NCBI GenBank assembly: GCA_002067405.1
Contig: MVRP01000200.1
Location: forward strand, 1 to 7,257
DNA: 7,257 nt
Reading direction: 5' to 3'
Source of the DNA: Syntrophorhabdaceae bacterium PtaU1.Bin034
GTDB lineage: Bacteria > Desulfobacterota_G > Syntrophorhabdia > Syntrophorhabdales > WCHB1-27
The translations under genes and the position numbers were made by a program. Below are positions 1-6,110 of this stretch, in pieces. The notes below the pieces were generated by a model that saw nothing but the letters and a program-made list of their open reading frames with translations, ran no database searches and had not been told where the DNA came from. Numbering within the stretch: position 1 is the first letter of the stretch; each line of letters begins with the position of its first letter.

Positions 1-1395
1 CTGTTCGATGCTGAGGGCGGCATCCGTGTTCCCCGGCCATCTCCTGCACAGATAGAGGCTTTCGTAGATCCGGCCGATCCTGTACTCCCGGCACATGCGA
101 AGCGCTACCGCGTAATCCTCACCATAACTTACGTTCGGAAAACCGACCCGGCGCACGAGGGCCGTGCTGAACGCCCGGGGGGCGCCCAGGCCGTTGACGC
201 GCAGGGCGTTATTGTGACCGTTCTCGTCGCTCCATTCGCGGTGGTCTATGAGGCCGGGAGGGATTTCTCTCAGATCGGCATCGACAAGCGTGTAGGAGCC
301 GATGACCATCGCGTAGCCGCCTGCCCGAAGGAGATCGACGATCTTTTGAAGGGTATGGATGCTGCCGTATAAATCATCAGAATCGAGTTGAACGGCGTAG
401 CGGCCGCACGCTGCCGCCTGTATCGCCTCGTTCCAGCAGCCCCCTATGCCGAGGTCCTTCCTCACGGGAACGATGTGCTTCACTGCGGAATAGCGCGAGG
501 ACAGGCCGGAGAGCACCTTTGTGGTGCCGTCCGTCGAGTGGTTATCCACCACGATGACGTTAAAGGCAAAGTCGGTTTTCTGCGAGAGCGCATTCTGCAC
601 CGCGTCCGCAATTGTTCCCTTTCGGTTCTTAACCGGTATGACGACCGAAGCCTCAACCGGGAAAGAGCCGGATGTCTCCTCCTTTGCCTCTCTCAGGCGC
701 CCGGACGGGATGTAAGCCCCAATCTCCTTCAGATAGGCGGTAAAGACAGCCTCCATCTCCTTCTGGACTTCCCGGTTACCGGGGTCTACATAAGCGAACA
801 GCTTCTCACCCGCAGGCGTTTCATCCCCCCTGAGCACCGAGTAGAGGGGCTCCCTTTCATGATGGAGAGCTTCATCAATGGAAAGCTTCAGACGCAGATC
901 GTAGACGCCGGCAAATTTCACCTCCGGTATGGGCCCGTATTTTTGCAGCGCCCTCCTGGCGGCCGGGGCTGAAATGAGGAACGCTTTTCCGAAGTCGAAG
1001 TCGTCCCGCACGCTTCCCGGCTGATAATCGTTCAACGGATGCAGTCTGTTTTGATTTCCCTCAATTTTATAAAAATCGGAGTAGACTACGGCGGCCCGCG
1101 TGTTTTCCATTGTCGTCACGAGCCTCTCCAGACTCGCATTTTCCATGAAAACAGGCCGGCGGTCGGGCAAAAGAAGAAGATAGTCCGTCCGGAGCGAGGC
1201 CAGAACAGAATCGAGGATGCCTTTCGATCCAAACTGCCCGGGCTCCGTAAGGCGGCACTTGCCCACGTTTATATTACCGGATCCATTGTTCGCGACCACG
1301 ACCTCATGAACCAGGGGTGAACCGGCGAGGATCAGGAGGGATTTTCCAAAATGCGCCGCGGAACTGTAATTAACGAAGACAGTAACAGGCCCCAT
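1..1395 (-). CDS. Family 2 glycosyltransferase with extra N-terminal domain (3'-truncated by window edge)
   Basis: The frame is open for 465 codons from an ATG at 1395 to the window edge, so the C-terminus is missing. A weak GGATGGTG-type ribosome site precedes the start. The C-terminal half is a GT-A, family 2 glycosyltransferase domain. It has VVIPVKNR at residues 251-258, the nucleotide-binding strand VVDNHSTDGT at 282-291, a metal-binding DSD at 338-340 within QLDSDDLY, and GED at 425-427 in the position of the usual catalytic acid. Residues 1-240 look like a second, degenerate GT-A-like half: EVVVANNGSG at 31-40 mimics the first motif, but the expected DxD position reads LLPDRR. Family 2 enzymes transfer a sugar from a nucleotide-sugar donor; donor and acceptor cannot be read from the sequence. 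No membrane segment is visible in the part present, so it is probably cytosolic or peripheral. It is divergent from the SpoIID-kinase-nucleotidyltransferase operon and may belong to the same pathway. Glycosyltransferase identity is firm; specificity is unknown. Confidence 0.9.
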   Translation of the reverse strand, partial: MGPVTVFVNYSSAAHFGKSLLILAGSPLVHEVVVANNGSGNINVGKCRLTEPGQFGSKGILDSVLASLRTDYLLLLPDRRPVFMENASLERLVTTMENTRAAVVYSDFYKIEGNQNRLHPLNDYQPGSVRDDFDFGKAFLISAPAARRALQKYGPIPEVKFAGVYDLRLKLSIDEALHHEREPLYSVLRGDETPAGEKLFAYVDPGNREVQKEMEAVFTAYLKEIGAYIPSGRLREAKEETSGSFPVEASVVIPVKNRKGTIADAVQNALSQKTDFAFNVIVVDNHSTDGTTKVLSGLSSRYSAVKHIVPVRKDLGIGGCWNEAIQAAACGRYAVQLDSDDLYGSIHTLQKIVDLLRAGGYAMVIGSYTLVDADLREIPPGLIDHREWSDENGHNNALRVNGLGAPRAFSTALVRRVGFPNVSYGEDYAVALRMCREYRIGRIYESLYLCRRWPGNTDAALSIEQ

Positions 1396-1474
1396 GTATC
1401 ACCATCCAATGAATGTTCGCACATATTAGCATATGAGGCCGCTTTCCGGCTATACGGCAAACATGTCCCGACAA

Positions 1475-1504
1475 TTGACACTACCCGCAAAAACGTACTA
1501 ACTT
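1475..1504 (+). promoter_or_regulatory. Candidate sigma-70 promoter for the SpoIID operon
   Basis: A perfect TTGACA (-35) lies at 1475-1480. With an 18-bp spacer the -10 would be TAACTT at 1499-1504, which is weak; TACTAA at 1496-1501 overlaps it. Transcription would start near 1511, leaving a leader of about 125 nt that contains the hairpin at 1574-1595. The exact -35 and the location support it; the poor -10 keeps confidence low. Confidence 0.35.
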
Positions 1505-1573
1505 TACGATTAACGTCAAGCTTCAGGGTTGGGGGGAGTTAGTGCCACTTGGTTAAAATCGGGAAAAAGGTTC

Positions 1574-1595
1574 TCCCTGCAGCAAACTGCAGGGA
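1574..1595 (+). repeat. Perfect 9-bp inverted repeat (hairpin) in the operon leader
   Basis: The arms TCCCTGCAG (1574-1582) and CTGCAGGGA (1587-1595) are perfectly complementary with a CAAA loop. The repeat sits 40 nt before the SpoIID start codon and about 27 nt before its ribosome-binding site. There is no T-run after it, so it is not an ordinary terminator. It could be an mRNA 5'-leader stem-loop, for example for stability or protein binding, or a DNA operator. Structure is certain, function is inferred. Confidence 0.6.
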
Positions 1596-1635
1596 ATCCA
1601 CAAGTTGAAGCCTTGGAAGATGGGGAGCAGAACGG

Positions 1636-2955
1636 ATGATATCAATCGATGAACCCAGAATTACCGTCGGCATCGTGGATGGACGGAAGGAGGTAAGGGG
1701 TCGCCTGAACGGACCCTTCACGGGCAACGGGTCCGAATTTCCGGCCGGAAGGTTTGAGGCACGGGTCTCCAATGGATCAATCGGGCTTTACGATGAAAAT
1801 CAGCGTCAAATCGCCCGGTCTTCCGTAATCAGGCTTATCCCTGCCCACGAGGATTCGACCTTCAGTCTTTTCGGCGTCACCATTGGAATCCGGTTCCATT
1901 GGGAAAGAAGAGAGGATCAGACCTTCCACGGCCAGATGGTCCTTCTCCTTCGTGAAGACGGGACTGTCGCTGCCATCAACGATATCCTTCTGGAAGACTA
2001 TCTGAAGGCCGTGATCTGCTCCGAGATGCGCGCCTCAGCGCCGGCGGAATTCCTGAAGGCCCATGCGGTGCTGTCACGAAGCTGGCTTCTGGCCGCGTTG
2101 AAAGGGAAAAAGGAACAAAAAGAGCGCTTTACACACGGGCCGTCGACGACAAAACAAGGAGAGGTGATCCGTTGGTACGACCGGGAGGATCATGATCTCT
2201 TCGATGTATGCGCGGATGATCATTGCCAGCGTTACCAGGGAATCGCGAAGATCACCTCCGGACGGGTCGAGGATGCGGTGCGGGAAACGCGCGGGATGGT
2301 CCTCACCTATCAAGACGAGATATGCGATGCCCGGTATTCGAAGGCATGCGGCGCTTTTACGGAAGAGTTCTCCACCGCGTGGGAAGACAGACGTGTGCCT
2401 TATCTCAGGAGCATTTCCGACTCCCCTCACGAATACGGTAAGATCAGAACCGAGGACCAGGCGGTTTGCTGGATTCTCTCGAACCTCGATGCCTACTGCA
2501 ACACGAAAGATACAAGCGTGCTCGAGGCGATCCTGCCGAATTTCGATCTGGAAACGCAGAATTTCTTCCGGTGGAGGGTTGAATACCCCAGAAAGGAGCT
2601 GGAGGATATCCTGCGTGATAAATCAGGTTTTGATTTTGGCCGCCTGCAGCAGATATCGCCCCTTACCCGCGGTCCGTCGGGACGCATCTCCCGTCTGAGG
2701 ATCGTGGGCTCGAAAATGAGTATTATAGTGGGAAAAGAGCTGGAAATACGCCGCTGGCTCTCACGCAGTCACCTTTACAGCAGCGCCTTCATCGTAAAGG
2801 AGGAAGCTGATCGTTTCGTTTTCCACGGCGCGGGCTGGGGTCATGGCGTCGGGCTTTGCCAGATCGGGGCGGCGGTCATGGCAAGCCGGGGGTTTTCTGC
2901 CGGGCACATCCTCAAGCACTATTTCAGGGGCGCGGAAATCGAGAAGGTCTATTGA
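1636..2955 (+). CDS. SpoIID/LytB-domain protein without signal peptide (predicted lytic transglycosylase family)
   Basis: A 439-residue protein. The start is an ATG 8 nt after GGGGAG; an in-frame TGA at 1606-1608 excludes a longer form. The core SpoIID motifs are present: [14 protein letters not shown] at 118-131, where E130 aligns with the catalytic Glu of SpoIID, followed by [16 protein letters not shown] to about 150. Next come [14 protein letters not shown] at 189-202, [12 protein letters not shown] at 234-245, and the C-terminal [18 protein letters not shown] at 396-413. SpoIID cleaves peptidoglycan glycan strands stripped of stem peptides by lytic transglycosylation, and LytB is the related amidase enhancer. 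C192 and C197, with nearby H186 and H196, could bind zinc, as reported for some clostridial SpoIID proteins. Sporulation SpoIID is membrane-anchored and LytB is exported, but this one has a polar N-terminus and looks cytosolic. It heads an operon with a MurU-like and an AmgK-like enzyme, which suggests wall-sugar processing. The domain is firm; activity on peptidoglycan is inferred. Confidence 0.9.
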   Translation: MISIDEPRITVGIVDGRKEVRGRLNGPFTGNGSEFPAGRFEARVSNGSIGLYDENQRQIARSSVIRLIPAHEDSTFSLFGVTIGIRFHWERREDQTFHGQMVLLLREDGTVAAINDILLEDYLKAVICSEMRASAPAEFLKAHAVLSRSWLLAALKGKKEQKERFTHGPSTTKQGEVIRWYDREDHDLFDVCADDHCQRYQGIAKITSGRVEDAVRETRGMVLTYQDEICDARYSKACGAFTEEFSTAWEDRRVPYLRSISDSPHEYGKIRTEDQAVCWILSNLDAYCNTKDTSVLEAILPNFDLETQNFFRWRVEYPRKELEDILRDKSGFDFGRLQQISPLTRGPSGRISRLRIVGSKMSIIVGKELEIRRWLSRSHLYSSAFIVKEEADRFVFHGAGWGHGVGLCQIGAAVMASRGFSAGHILKHYFRGAEIEKVY

Positions 2956-2957
2956 AG

Positions 2958-3734
2958 ATGATGCCCGATGCTCTCAAAACAGCGAAAGAGCGTACGACGC
3001 CGGTGAAGAAACGTCGATACAAGACAGGATTTGTTCTTGGCGCCGGTCTCGGCACCCGCCTCCGGCCTCTCACGGATCGATGCCCCAAGCCCCTCCTCGA
3101 GCTTGGAGGACGCCCCATTATCACGTATGCCATGGATCATCTGCTGACTGCGGGCGTGGATAGGTTTATCGTCAACACCCATCATTGCCCGGAGGTCTAT
3201 TCCGAAAAGTTTCCGGAAAGGCAATGGCGAGGCGCGCCCATCATTTTCAGGCACGAGCCCGTGCTTCTCGATACGGCAGGGGGCCTGAAGAACATCGAAG
3301 ACCTGTTGCAGGAAGATGAAGCAATCCTGTGCTGCAACGGCGATGTGATCGCCGATTTTCCGCTGACATCCGTGGTGGAAGCGCATGAGCAAAAGCGGCC
3401 GGAAGCGACCCTCGCCCTCAGGACCAAGGGACCCCTTCTGAATGTAAATATCAATGAGCGGGGTGACATTTGCGATCTTCGCCACACCCTGGGGAACGCA
3501 GGTGTCCGAAGTTGCCTCTTCACCGGTATTTATGTGATTGAAACGGAAATCCTCCGGTTTTTGGAGGCAGGGAAGATCGAATCGGTAGTGCCGGCGTTTT
3601 TGAGACGGATTGTTGCAAATCCGGGCTCTATTCGGGGGGTTGTCGTTGACGAAGGCGAATGGGATGACATCGGCACCGTTGCCGCATATGAAGCAATGAA
3701 GACCGGGAAGTCAGGAGGCCTGCAGCGATCGTGA
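2958..3734 (+). CDS. MurU-like sugar-1-phosphate nucleotidyltransferase
   Basis: 258 residues, starting at ATG 2958, 2 bp after the SpoIID stop; GAGAAGG at 2941-2947 serves as ribosome site. The same frame stays open back to 2856 inside the upstream gene, but those starts would force a long overlap. The NTP_transferase fold is clear. The signature [18 protein letters not shown] spans residues 28-45, with its Lys typical of pyrophosphorylases; NGDV at 127-130 carries the metal-binding Asp, FTGIYVI lies at 188-194 and EWDDIGT at 234-240. Such enzymes join NTP and a sugar-1-phosphate to give an NDP-sugar and pyrophosphate. Length, motifs and the partner kinase best match MurU, which makes UDP-MurNAc from MurNAc-1-phosphate. 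HddC-type or LicC-type transferases are alternatives, although the signature is less like LicC. A basic 22-residue N-terminal extension precedes the fold; GTG at 3003 is an alternative start closer to the usual family N-terminus. Substrate is inferred from context. Confidence 0.88.
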   Translation: MMPDALKTAKERTTPVKKRRYKTGFVLGAGLGTRLRPLTDRCPKPLLELGGRPIITYAMDHLLTAGVDRFIVNTHHCPEVYSEKFPERQWRGAPIIFRHEPVLLDTAGGLKNIEDLLQEDEAILCCNGDVIADFPLTSVVEAHEQKRPEATLALRTKGPLLNVNINERGDICDLRHTLGNAGVRSCLFTGIYVIETEILRFLEAGKIESVVPAFLRRIVANPGSIRGVVVDEGEWDDIGTVAAYEAMKTGKSGGLQRS

Positions 3735-4738
3735 AAACGACGGAAGACATAATCGCCTTCTCCCGTGATGCGCTCGGCCTTTCGCCCTCGGTCGACCTTG
3801 GGCTCACCGCCCTTGCGGGCAGAGGCTCCGATCGGGCCTACTTCCGGTTGAGATGGGATGGGGATGAATCAGCAATACTCGTCGCATACGACGCGAAGCG
3901 CGTGGAAAATGCCTACTTCGCCGATATCGCTGTCTTCCTCAACGGTATCGGCATCCCCACGCCCCGGATTATCCGTCATGATCCGGCTGGCTGTCTCATT
4001 ATCATGGAAGACCTGGGAGATACGGACCTTTGGTCCGTACGAGGGGCTCCGTGGGAAGAGCGGCGCGAGTTCTATCGGCAATCACTCATTGTCATCAACC
4101 GGCTCCACATCTTCCCGGACAGAGATTTCCCCTCTTCGTGCGTAAGACTGACGGAGCCTTTCGATGCAGCTCTCTACCGATGGGAAAGGGACTATTTCAA
4201 GGAGCATTTCGTAAAAGATTTTTGCAGGCTCGGCCTCCCTGATTTATCTGAAGAAGGCCTCGAAGAGGAACTTTCCGCCCTTGCGGCCCGGCTTTCCGCC
4301 GGTCCGAAATGCCTTGTGCACCGCGATCTCCAGTCGCAGAACCTGATGATCCGCGACGGAAACGTGTTTCTGATCGATTTCCAGGGCATGCGCTTCGGAA
4401 GCCCCTTTTATGATCTCGGCTCCCTCCTGTGCGACCCCTATGTCACCTTCGCCGACAACGAACGTGAGGAGCTCATTTCCTTTTATTATGACCTTGCCGA
4501 TCGGGATGTCGATTTGGCAGGCTTCCGGAGCCTTTTCTGGCAAGCCTCGGCTCAACGGCTTATGCAGGCCCTCGGGGCGTACGGATTCCTCGGTCTTCGG
4601 AAGGGGCTCGAACGCTTTCTCCAGCACGTCCCGGCCGGGCTGAGCAATCTTCGCCGTGCAGCCGCACACGCAGGAGCCCTTCCCCGGCTGCTCGAGCTCT
4701 GCGTTATCTGTCAAAAGGCAGTCGAACAAAAAGGGTAG
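3731..4738 (+). CDS. AmgK-like sugar kinase (aminoglycoside phosphotransferase fold)
   Basis: 335 residues from a GTG start that overlaps the upstream stop by four bases (GTGA), a sign of translational coupling; AGGAGG at 3713-3718 lies 12 nt before it. The protein shows the small-molecule kinase pattern of the APH/choline-kinase family. A glycine-rich loop [12 protein letters not shown] lies at 29-40 and the hinge-like MEDLGDTDL at 92-100. The catalytic loop HRDLQSQN at 197-204 has D199 as base and N204 as metal ligand, and IDFQ at 215-218 has the metal-binding D216, followed by [10 protein letters not shown]. In Pseudomonas, AmgK of this fold phosphorylates MurNAc and GlcNAc at the anomeric carbon, and MurU then makes the UDP-sugar. 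The same adjacency here supports that role. A choline-kinase-like (LicA/LicC) pairing is the main alternative. It ends the operon; a convergent gene begins 45 bp on. Confidence 0.87.
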   Translation: MKTTEDIIAFSRDALGLSPSVDLGLTALAGRGSDRAYFRLRWDGDESAILVAYDAKRVENAYFADIAVFLNGIGIPTPRIIRHDPAGCLIIMEDLGDTDLWSVRGAPWEERREFYRQSLIVINRLHIFPDRDFPSSCVRLTEPFDAALYRWERDYFKEHFVKDFCRLGLPDLSEEGLEEELSALAARLSAGPKCLVHRDLQSQNLMIRDGNVFLIDFQGMRFGSPFYDLGSLLCDPYVTFADNEREELISFYYDLADRDVDLAGFRSLFWQASAQRLMQALGAYGFLGLRKGLERFLQHVPAGLSNLRRAAAHAGALPRLLELCVICQKAVEQKG

Positions 4739-4783
4739 CGCAGAAGTTCCGTCTTCAATCCCGCCTGCGGCCGGCCGTCTTCG

Positions 4784-5299
4784 CTATCCTCTCCGTCCGT
4801 GTCCCCGGTCCCGGTCACCGTCCCGGCCTTCTCTTCCGTGATTAGGTCCGGGAGGTCCGTGGGGCCGATCCGGGCGGGCATCCCAGTGTCTCTCCTGTTC
4901 CCATCTTTTCCAGTTCTTCTTCAGCTGGCCGTACGGAATATGCTCCCTTCCTTGGATGTGCCTATAATCATGGGGAAGCGCTACGAGAGGACGAGGAACA
5001 CGCCCCGGGCTGACGAAACTCCAGGGACCGTTGTGAGACCGCGCCCGGTACCAGTGCGATCCGTGCGGACGGTACCAATAGCCATGATAGAAGAGAATAT
5101 CGACCTTGAGACCCGGGGCATAGTACACGTAGGTCCCGGGTATGACGACCACCGGGGGCGGGGCCGGAATAACGTAGGCGGGTGGACCTGCGTTTATCCC
5201 TATGTTCAGATTGACCTCCGCCCTGCTTTCGGTGGCTATCCCTGCCAGCAGTTGTATTGCCATTCCGAAAATCACTACCGTAAAACCCTTCATATTCAT
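4784..5299 (-). CDS. Exported Tyr/Trp/Pro-rich protein with His/Arg/Gly-rich tail, function unknown
   Basis: 171 residues from ATG 5299, preceded by AGGAGG with a 5-nt gap; ATG 5293 is a possible second start, and a longer form from 5338 lacks a ribosome site. Residues 1-27 form a signal peptide: M-N-M-K-G, a hydrophobic core VVIFGMAIQLLAGIA, and an S-R-A cleavage site before E28. The mature part opens with NLNIGINAG, then a Pro/Val-rich stretch at 39-55, then an aromatic segment with YHGYWYRPHGSHWYRA at 71-86 and GPWSFV at 91-96. It ends in a low-complexity, basic Gly/His/Asp/Arg tail from about 137. Short exported proteins of this style occur in Geobacter-like bacteria, as far as I recall, without a known role. 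A periplasmic or surface location and metal binding by the His-rich tail are guesses. A sigma-54 promoter lies just upstream, so expression is probably activator-dependent. Confidence 0.75.
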   Translation of the reverse strand: MNMKGFTVVIFGMAIQLLAGIATESRAEVNLNIGINAGPPAYVIPAPPPVVVIPGTYVYYAPGLKVDILFYHGYWYRPHGSHWYRARSHNGPWSFVSPGRVPRPLVALPHDYRHIQGREHIPYGQLKKNWKRWEQERHWDARPDRPHGPPGPNHGREGRDGDRDRGHGRRG

Positions 5300-5304
5300 A
5301 GAAG

Positions 5305-5310
5305 CCTCCT
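5305..5310 (-). promoter_or_regulatory. Ribosome-binding site deciding the start of the exported protein
   Basis: AGGAGG on the minus strand, 5 nt before the ATG at 5299. It favours this start over the upstream in-frame ATG at 5338 and places the signal peptide at the very N-terminus. Confidence 0.7.
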
Positions 5311-5352
5311 TTTTCGCGCTAAGCAAACAGCTGACCATGCTGCATAGCCCTC

Positions 5353-5368
5353 AGCAACAGGCGTGCCA
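5353..5368 (-). promoter_or_regulatory. Sigma-54 (RpoN) promoter
   Basis: On the minus strand the sequence reads TGGCACG, four bases (CCTG), TTGCT. This matches the RpoN consensus TGGCACG-N4-TTGCW at every defined base. The invariant GG (-24) and GC (-12) doublets are exactly 12 bp apart. The predicted start is near 5342, giving a leader of about 43 nt before the ATG at 5299. Sigma-54 promoters need an AAA+ enhancer-binding activator; its site would be expected further upstream (about 5430-5550), where I did not recognise one. Confidence 0.75.
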
Positions 5369-5686
5369 CCCGCGGGGTTGAAGGATTAGGAACTGGAGGA
5401 ATGGCAGAAGCAAAGGGGAACTTCATTCAAGACCCGTTTTCGGACAGGACAAGAAATGTCGAAAGCGCACACAGGAATCGACAATATTGGCGGAAATAGG
5501 TGTGAGGAAAGACAGCGGCTCTCCCTCGCCTCATCGCTGCTGCGGGAGCTGTTCTGTTCGGTTTGTCCCCTTTTTACGGCTGTGCGGTATTTTCAGCCTT
5601 TCGGGAGGCCGTGAAAAGCAGGTATGGGCGCACCCGTTGCTCGCCGTTCACCGGCGAAAGACAGCCCGGCATCCTTGACGAATTTG
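5369..5686. other. Intergenic stretch with no confident gene
   Basis: Upstream of the sigma-54 promoter and downstream of the DUF2934 gene end. The only clear structures are a 32-codon ORF at 5401-5499, listed separately, a CCCGCGGG palindrome at 5369-5376, and a GC-rich stem at 5641-5657 with arms TCGCCG and CGGCGA around TTCAC. The stem lies about 30 nt past the DUF2934 stop on the minus strand but lacks a following T-run, so it is at best a weak terminator. Plus-strand frames from about 5505 to 5680 are open but lack a good start and ribosome site. The activator site for the sigma-54 promoter may lie in this stretch. Confidence 0.5.
5401..5499 (+). CDS. Small ORF with Hfq-like N-terminus (doubtful, possibly a gene remnant)
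   Basis: A 32-codon ORF beginning MAEAKGNFIQDPF. The segment KGxx(I/L)QDPF is the N-terminal pattern of Hfq, the RNA chaperone (E. coli begins MAKGQSLQDPF). After residue 13 the similarity ends, and there is no Sm fold: the remainder is a basic, polar tail ending at TAG 5497-5499. GGAGGA abuts the ATG, which is closer than optimal. It could be the broken-off 5' end of an hfq copy, or chance. I could not find the rest of Hfq in the other two forward frames. Confidence 0.25.
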   Translation: MAEAKGNFIQDPFSDRTRNVESAHRNRQYWRK

Positions 5687-5977
5687 TTATTTTGAGCGCG
5701 GCTTTTCGGCGGTTTTTCTCGCGCGCCCCGCAGTCTTGGGGGATGCAGGCTCCGATGGAACTGCCGCTTTCTTCACCGCCGAACCCTTCTCGGCCGGCGA
5801 TTTCCTGGTCCCGGAAGCCCTCTTCTTCTTTTCTGTTTCGGCTTTTTCCTGGCCGGCATACCTTGCCTTTATGATCTTTTCCGCTTCCAGCCAATGCTCC
5901 TGGTCTTTCCCGTGCTGTCTGCCGTTTTTTTCAAAAAGCTCGTAAGCGACCTTTGCGATCTCCTCGTTCAAATCCAT
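5687..5977 (-). CDS. DUF2934 protein with Lys/Ala/Pro-rich tail
   Basis: 96 residues from ATG 5977, with AGGAGG four nt upstream; a longer frame from 6007 has no ribosome site. Residues 1-35 match the DUF2934 pattern: an N-terminal acidic helix, AYELFEKNGRQHGKDQEHWLEAE with the conserved AYxLxExxG, HG and HWLxAE positions. From about residue 44 the chain is low-complexity, made of Lys, Ala, Pro, Ser, Arg and Glu with SPAEK/AVKKAA-type repeats, like the tails of bacterial histone-H1-like proteins. No signal peptide or membrane segment is present. The role of DUF2934 is unknown to me. The basic tail suggests nucleic-acid or polyanion binding, which is inference. The leader upstream is AT-rich with a GATAAT/TATGAT -10-like site near 6026-6034 but no convincing -35. 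Confidence 0.8.
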   Translation of the reverse strand: MDLNEEIAKVAYELFEKNGRQHGKDQEHWLEAEKIIKARYAGQEKAETEKKKRASGTRKSPAEKGSAVKKAAVPSEPASPKTAGRARKTAEKPRSK

Positions 5978-5981
5978 GGAT

Positions 5982-5987
5982 CCTCCT
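5982..5987 (-). promoter_or_regulatory. Ribosome-binding site deciding the start of the DUF2934 gene
   Basis: AGGAGG on the minus strand, four nt before ATG 5977. It selects the start that places the conserved DUF2934 motif at the N-terminus. Confidence 0.65.
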
Positions 5988-6040
5988 GAAGGATTCTTTT
6001 TTCTCACACTCGAGTATTATTTACTATTATCATAGTGCCC

Positions 6041-6061
6041 AAAAAAGTCTAACACTTTTTT
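6041..6061 (-). terminator. AT-rich inverted repeat, possible terminator of the FxLYD-like gene
   Basis: On the minus strand the arms AAAAAAGT and ACTTTTTT are perfectly complementary around GTTAG, about 50 nt after the stop at 6111. The arm ends in a T-run, as in intrinsic terminators, but the stem has only one G-C pair, so it would be weak. It also lies just upstream of the DUF2934 promoter region and could instead be an operator. Confidence 0.3.
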
Positions 6062-6110
6062 TTCAGAATGCACGATAAAGCGGGGCAGCAAGTGAAGCGT
6101 TTTTGACTTT

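Larger units (their letters stand above)
1396..1635. promoter_or_regulatory. Divergent intergenic region between glycosyltransferase and SpoIID operon
   Basis: This 240-bp spacer separates two divergently transcribed units and must hold the promoters for both. It is clearly more AT-rich than the flanking genes. I see a TTGACA-type element facing right and a perfect hairpin near the SpoIID start, listed separately. The leftward promoter should lie around 1400-1470 in the stretch with CATAT repeats, but I found no convincing -35/-10 pair there. No ORF here looks coding. Confidence 0.6.

Noticed and set aside
388..972. 194-codon plus-strand open frame
   Set aside because: It is the antisense shadow of the glycosyltransferase, whose minus-strand frame carries all the recognisable motifs.
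2856..2957. Longer N-terminus for the nucleotidyltransferase, starting inside the SpoIID gene
   Set aside because: The added residues are an out-of-frame reading of the conserved SpoIID C-terminus. ATG 2958 has a ribosome site, the usual gap for an operon, and places the fold normally.
4768..4777. Palindrome CGGCCGGCCG between the convergent kinase and exported-protein genes
   Set aside because: It has no loop and no T-run, so it is not a usable terminator; it is common in GC-rich sequence.
4799..5347. 182-codon plus-strand open frame opposite the exported protein
   Set aside because: The minus-strand frame has a sigma-54 promoter, AGGAGG and a signal peptide; the plus-strand frame has none of these and no family resemblance.
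5505..5874. Plus-strand open frame with a lipoprotein-like hydrophobic stretch (LIAAAGAVLFGLSPFYGC)
   Set aside because: It follows a stop codon, has no ATG, GTG or ribosome site before the hydrophobic part, and then runs antisense into the DUF2934 gene. It is not convincing as a gene.
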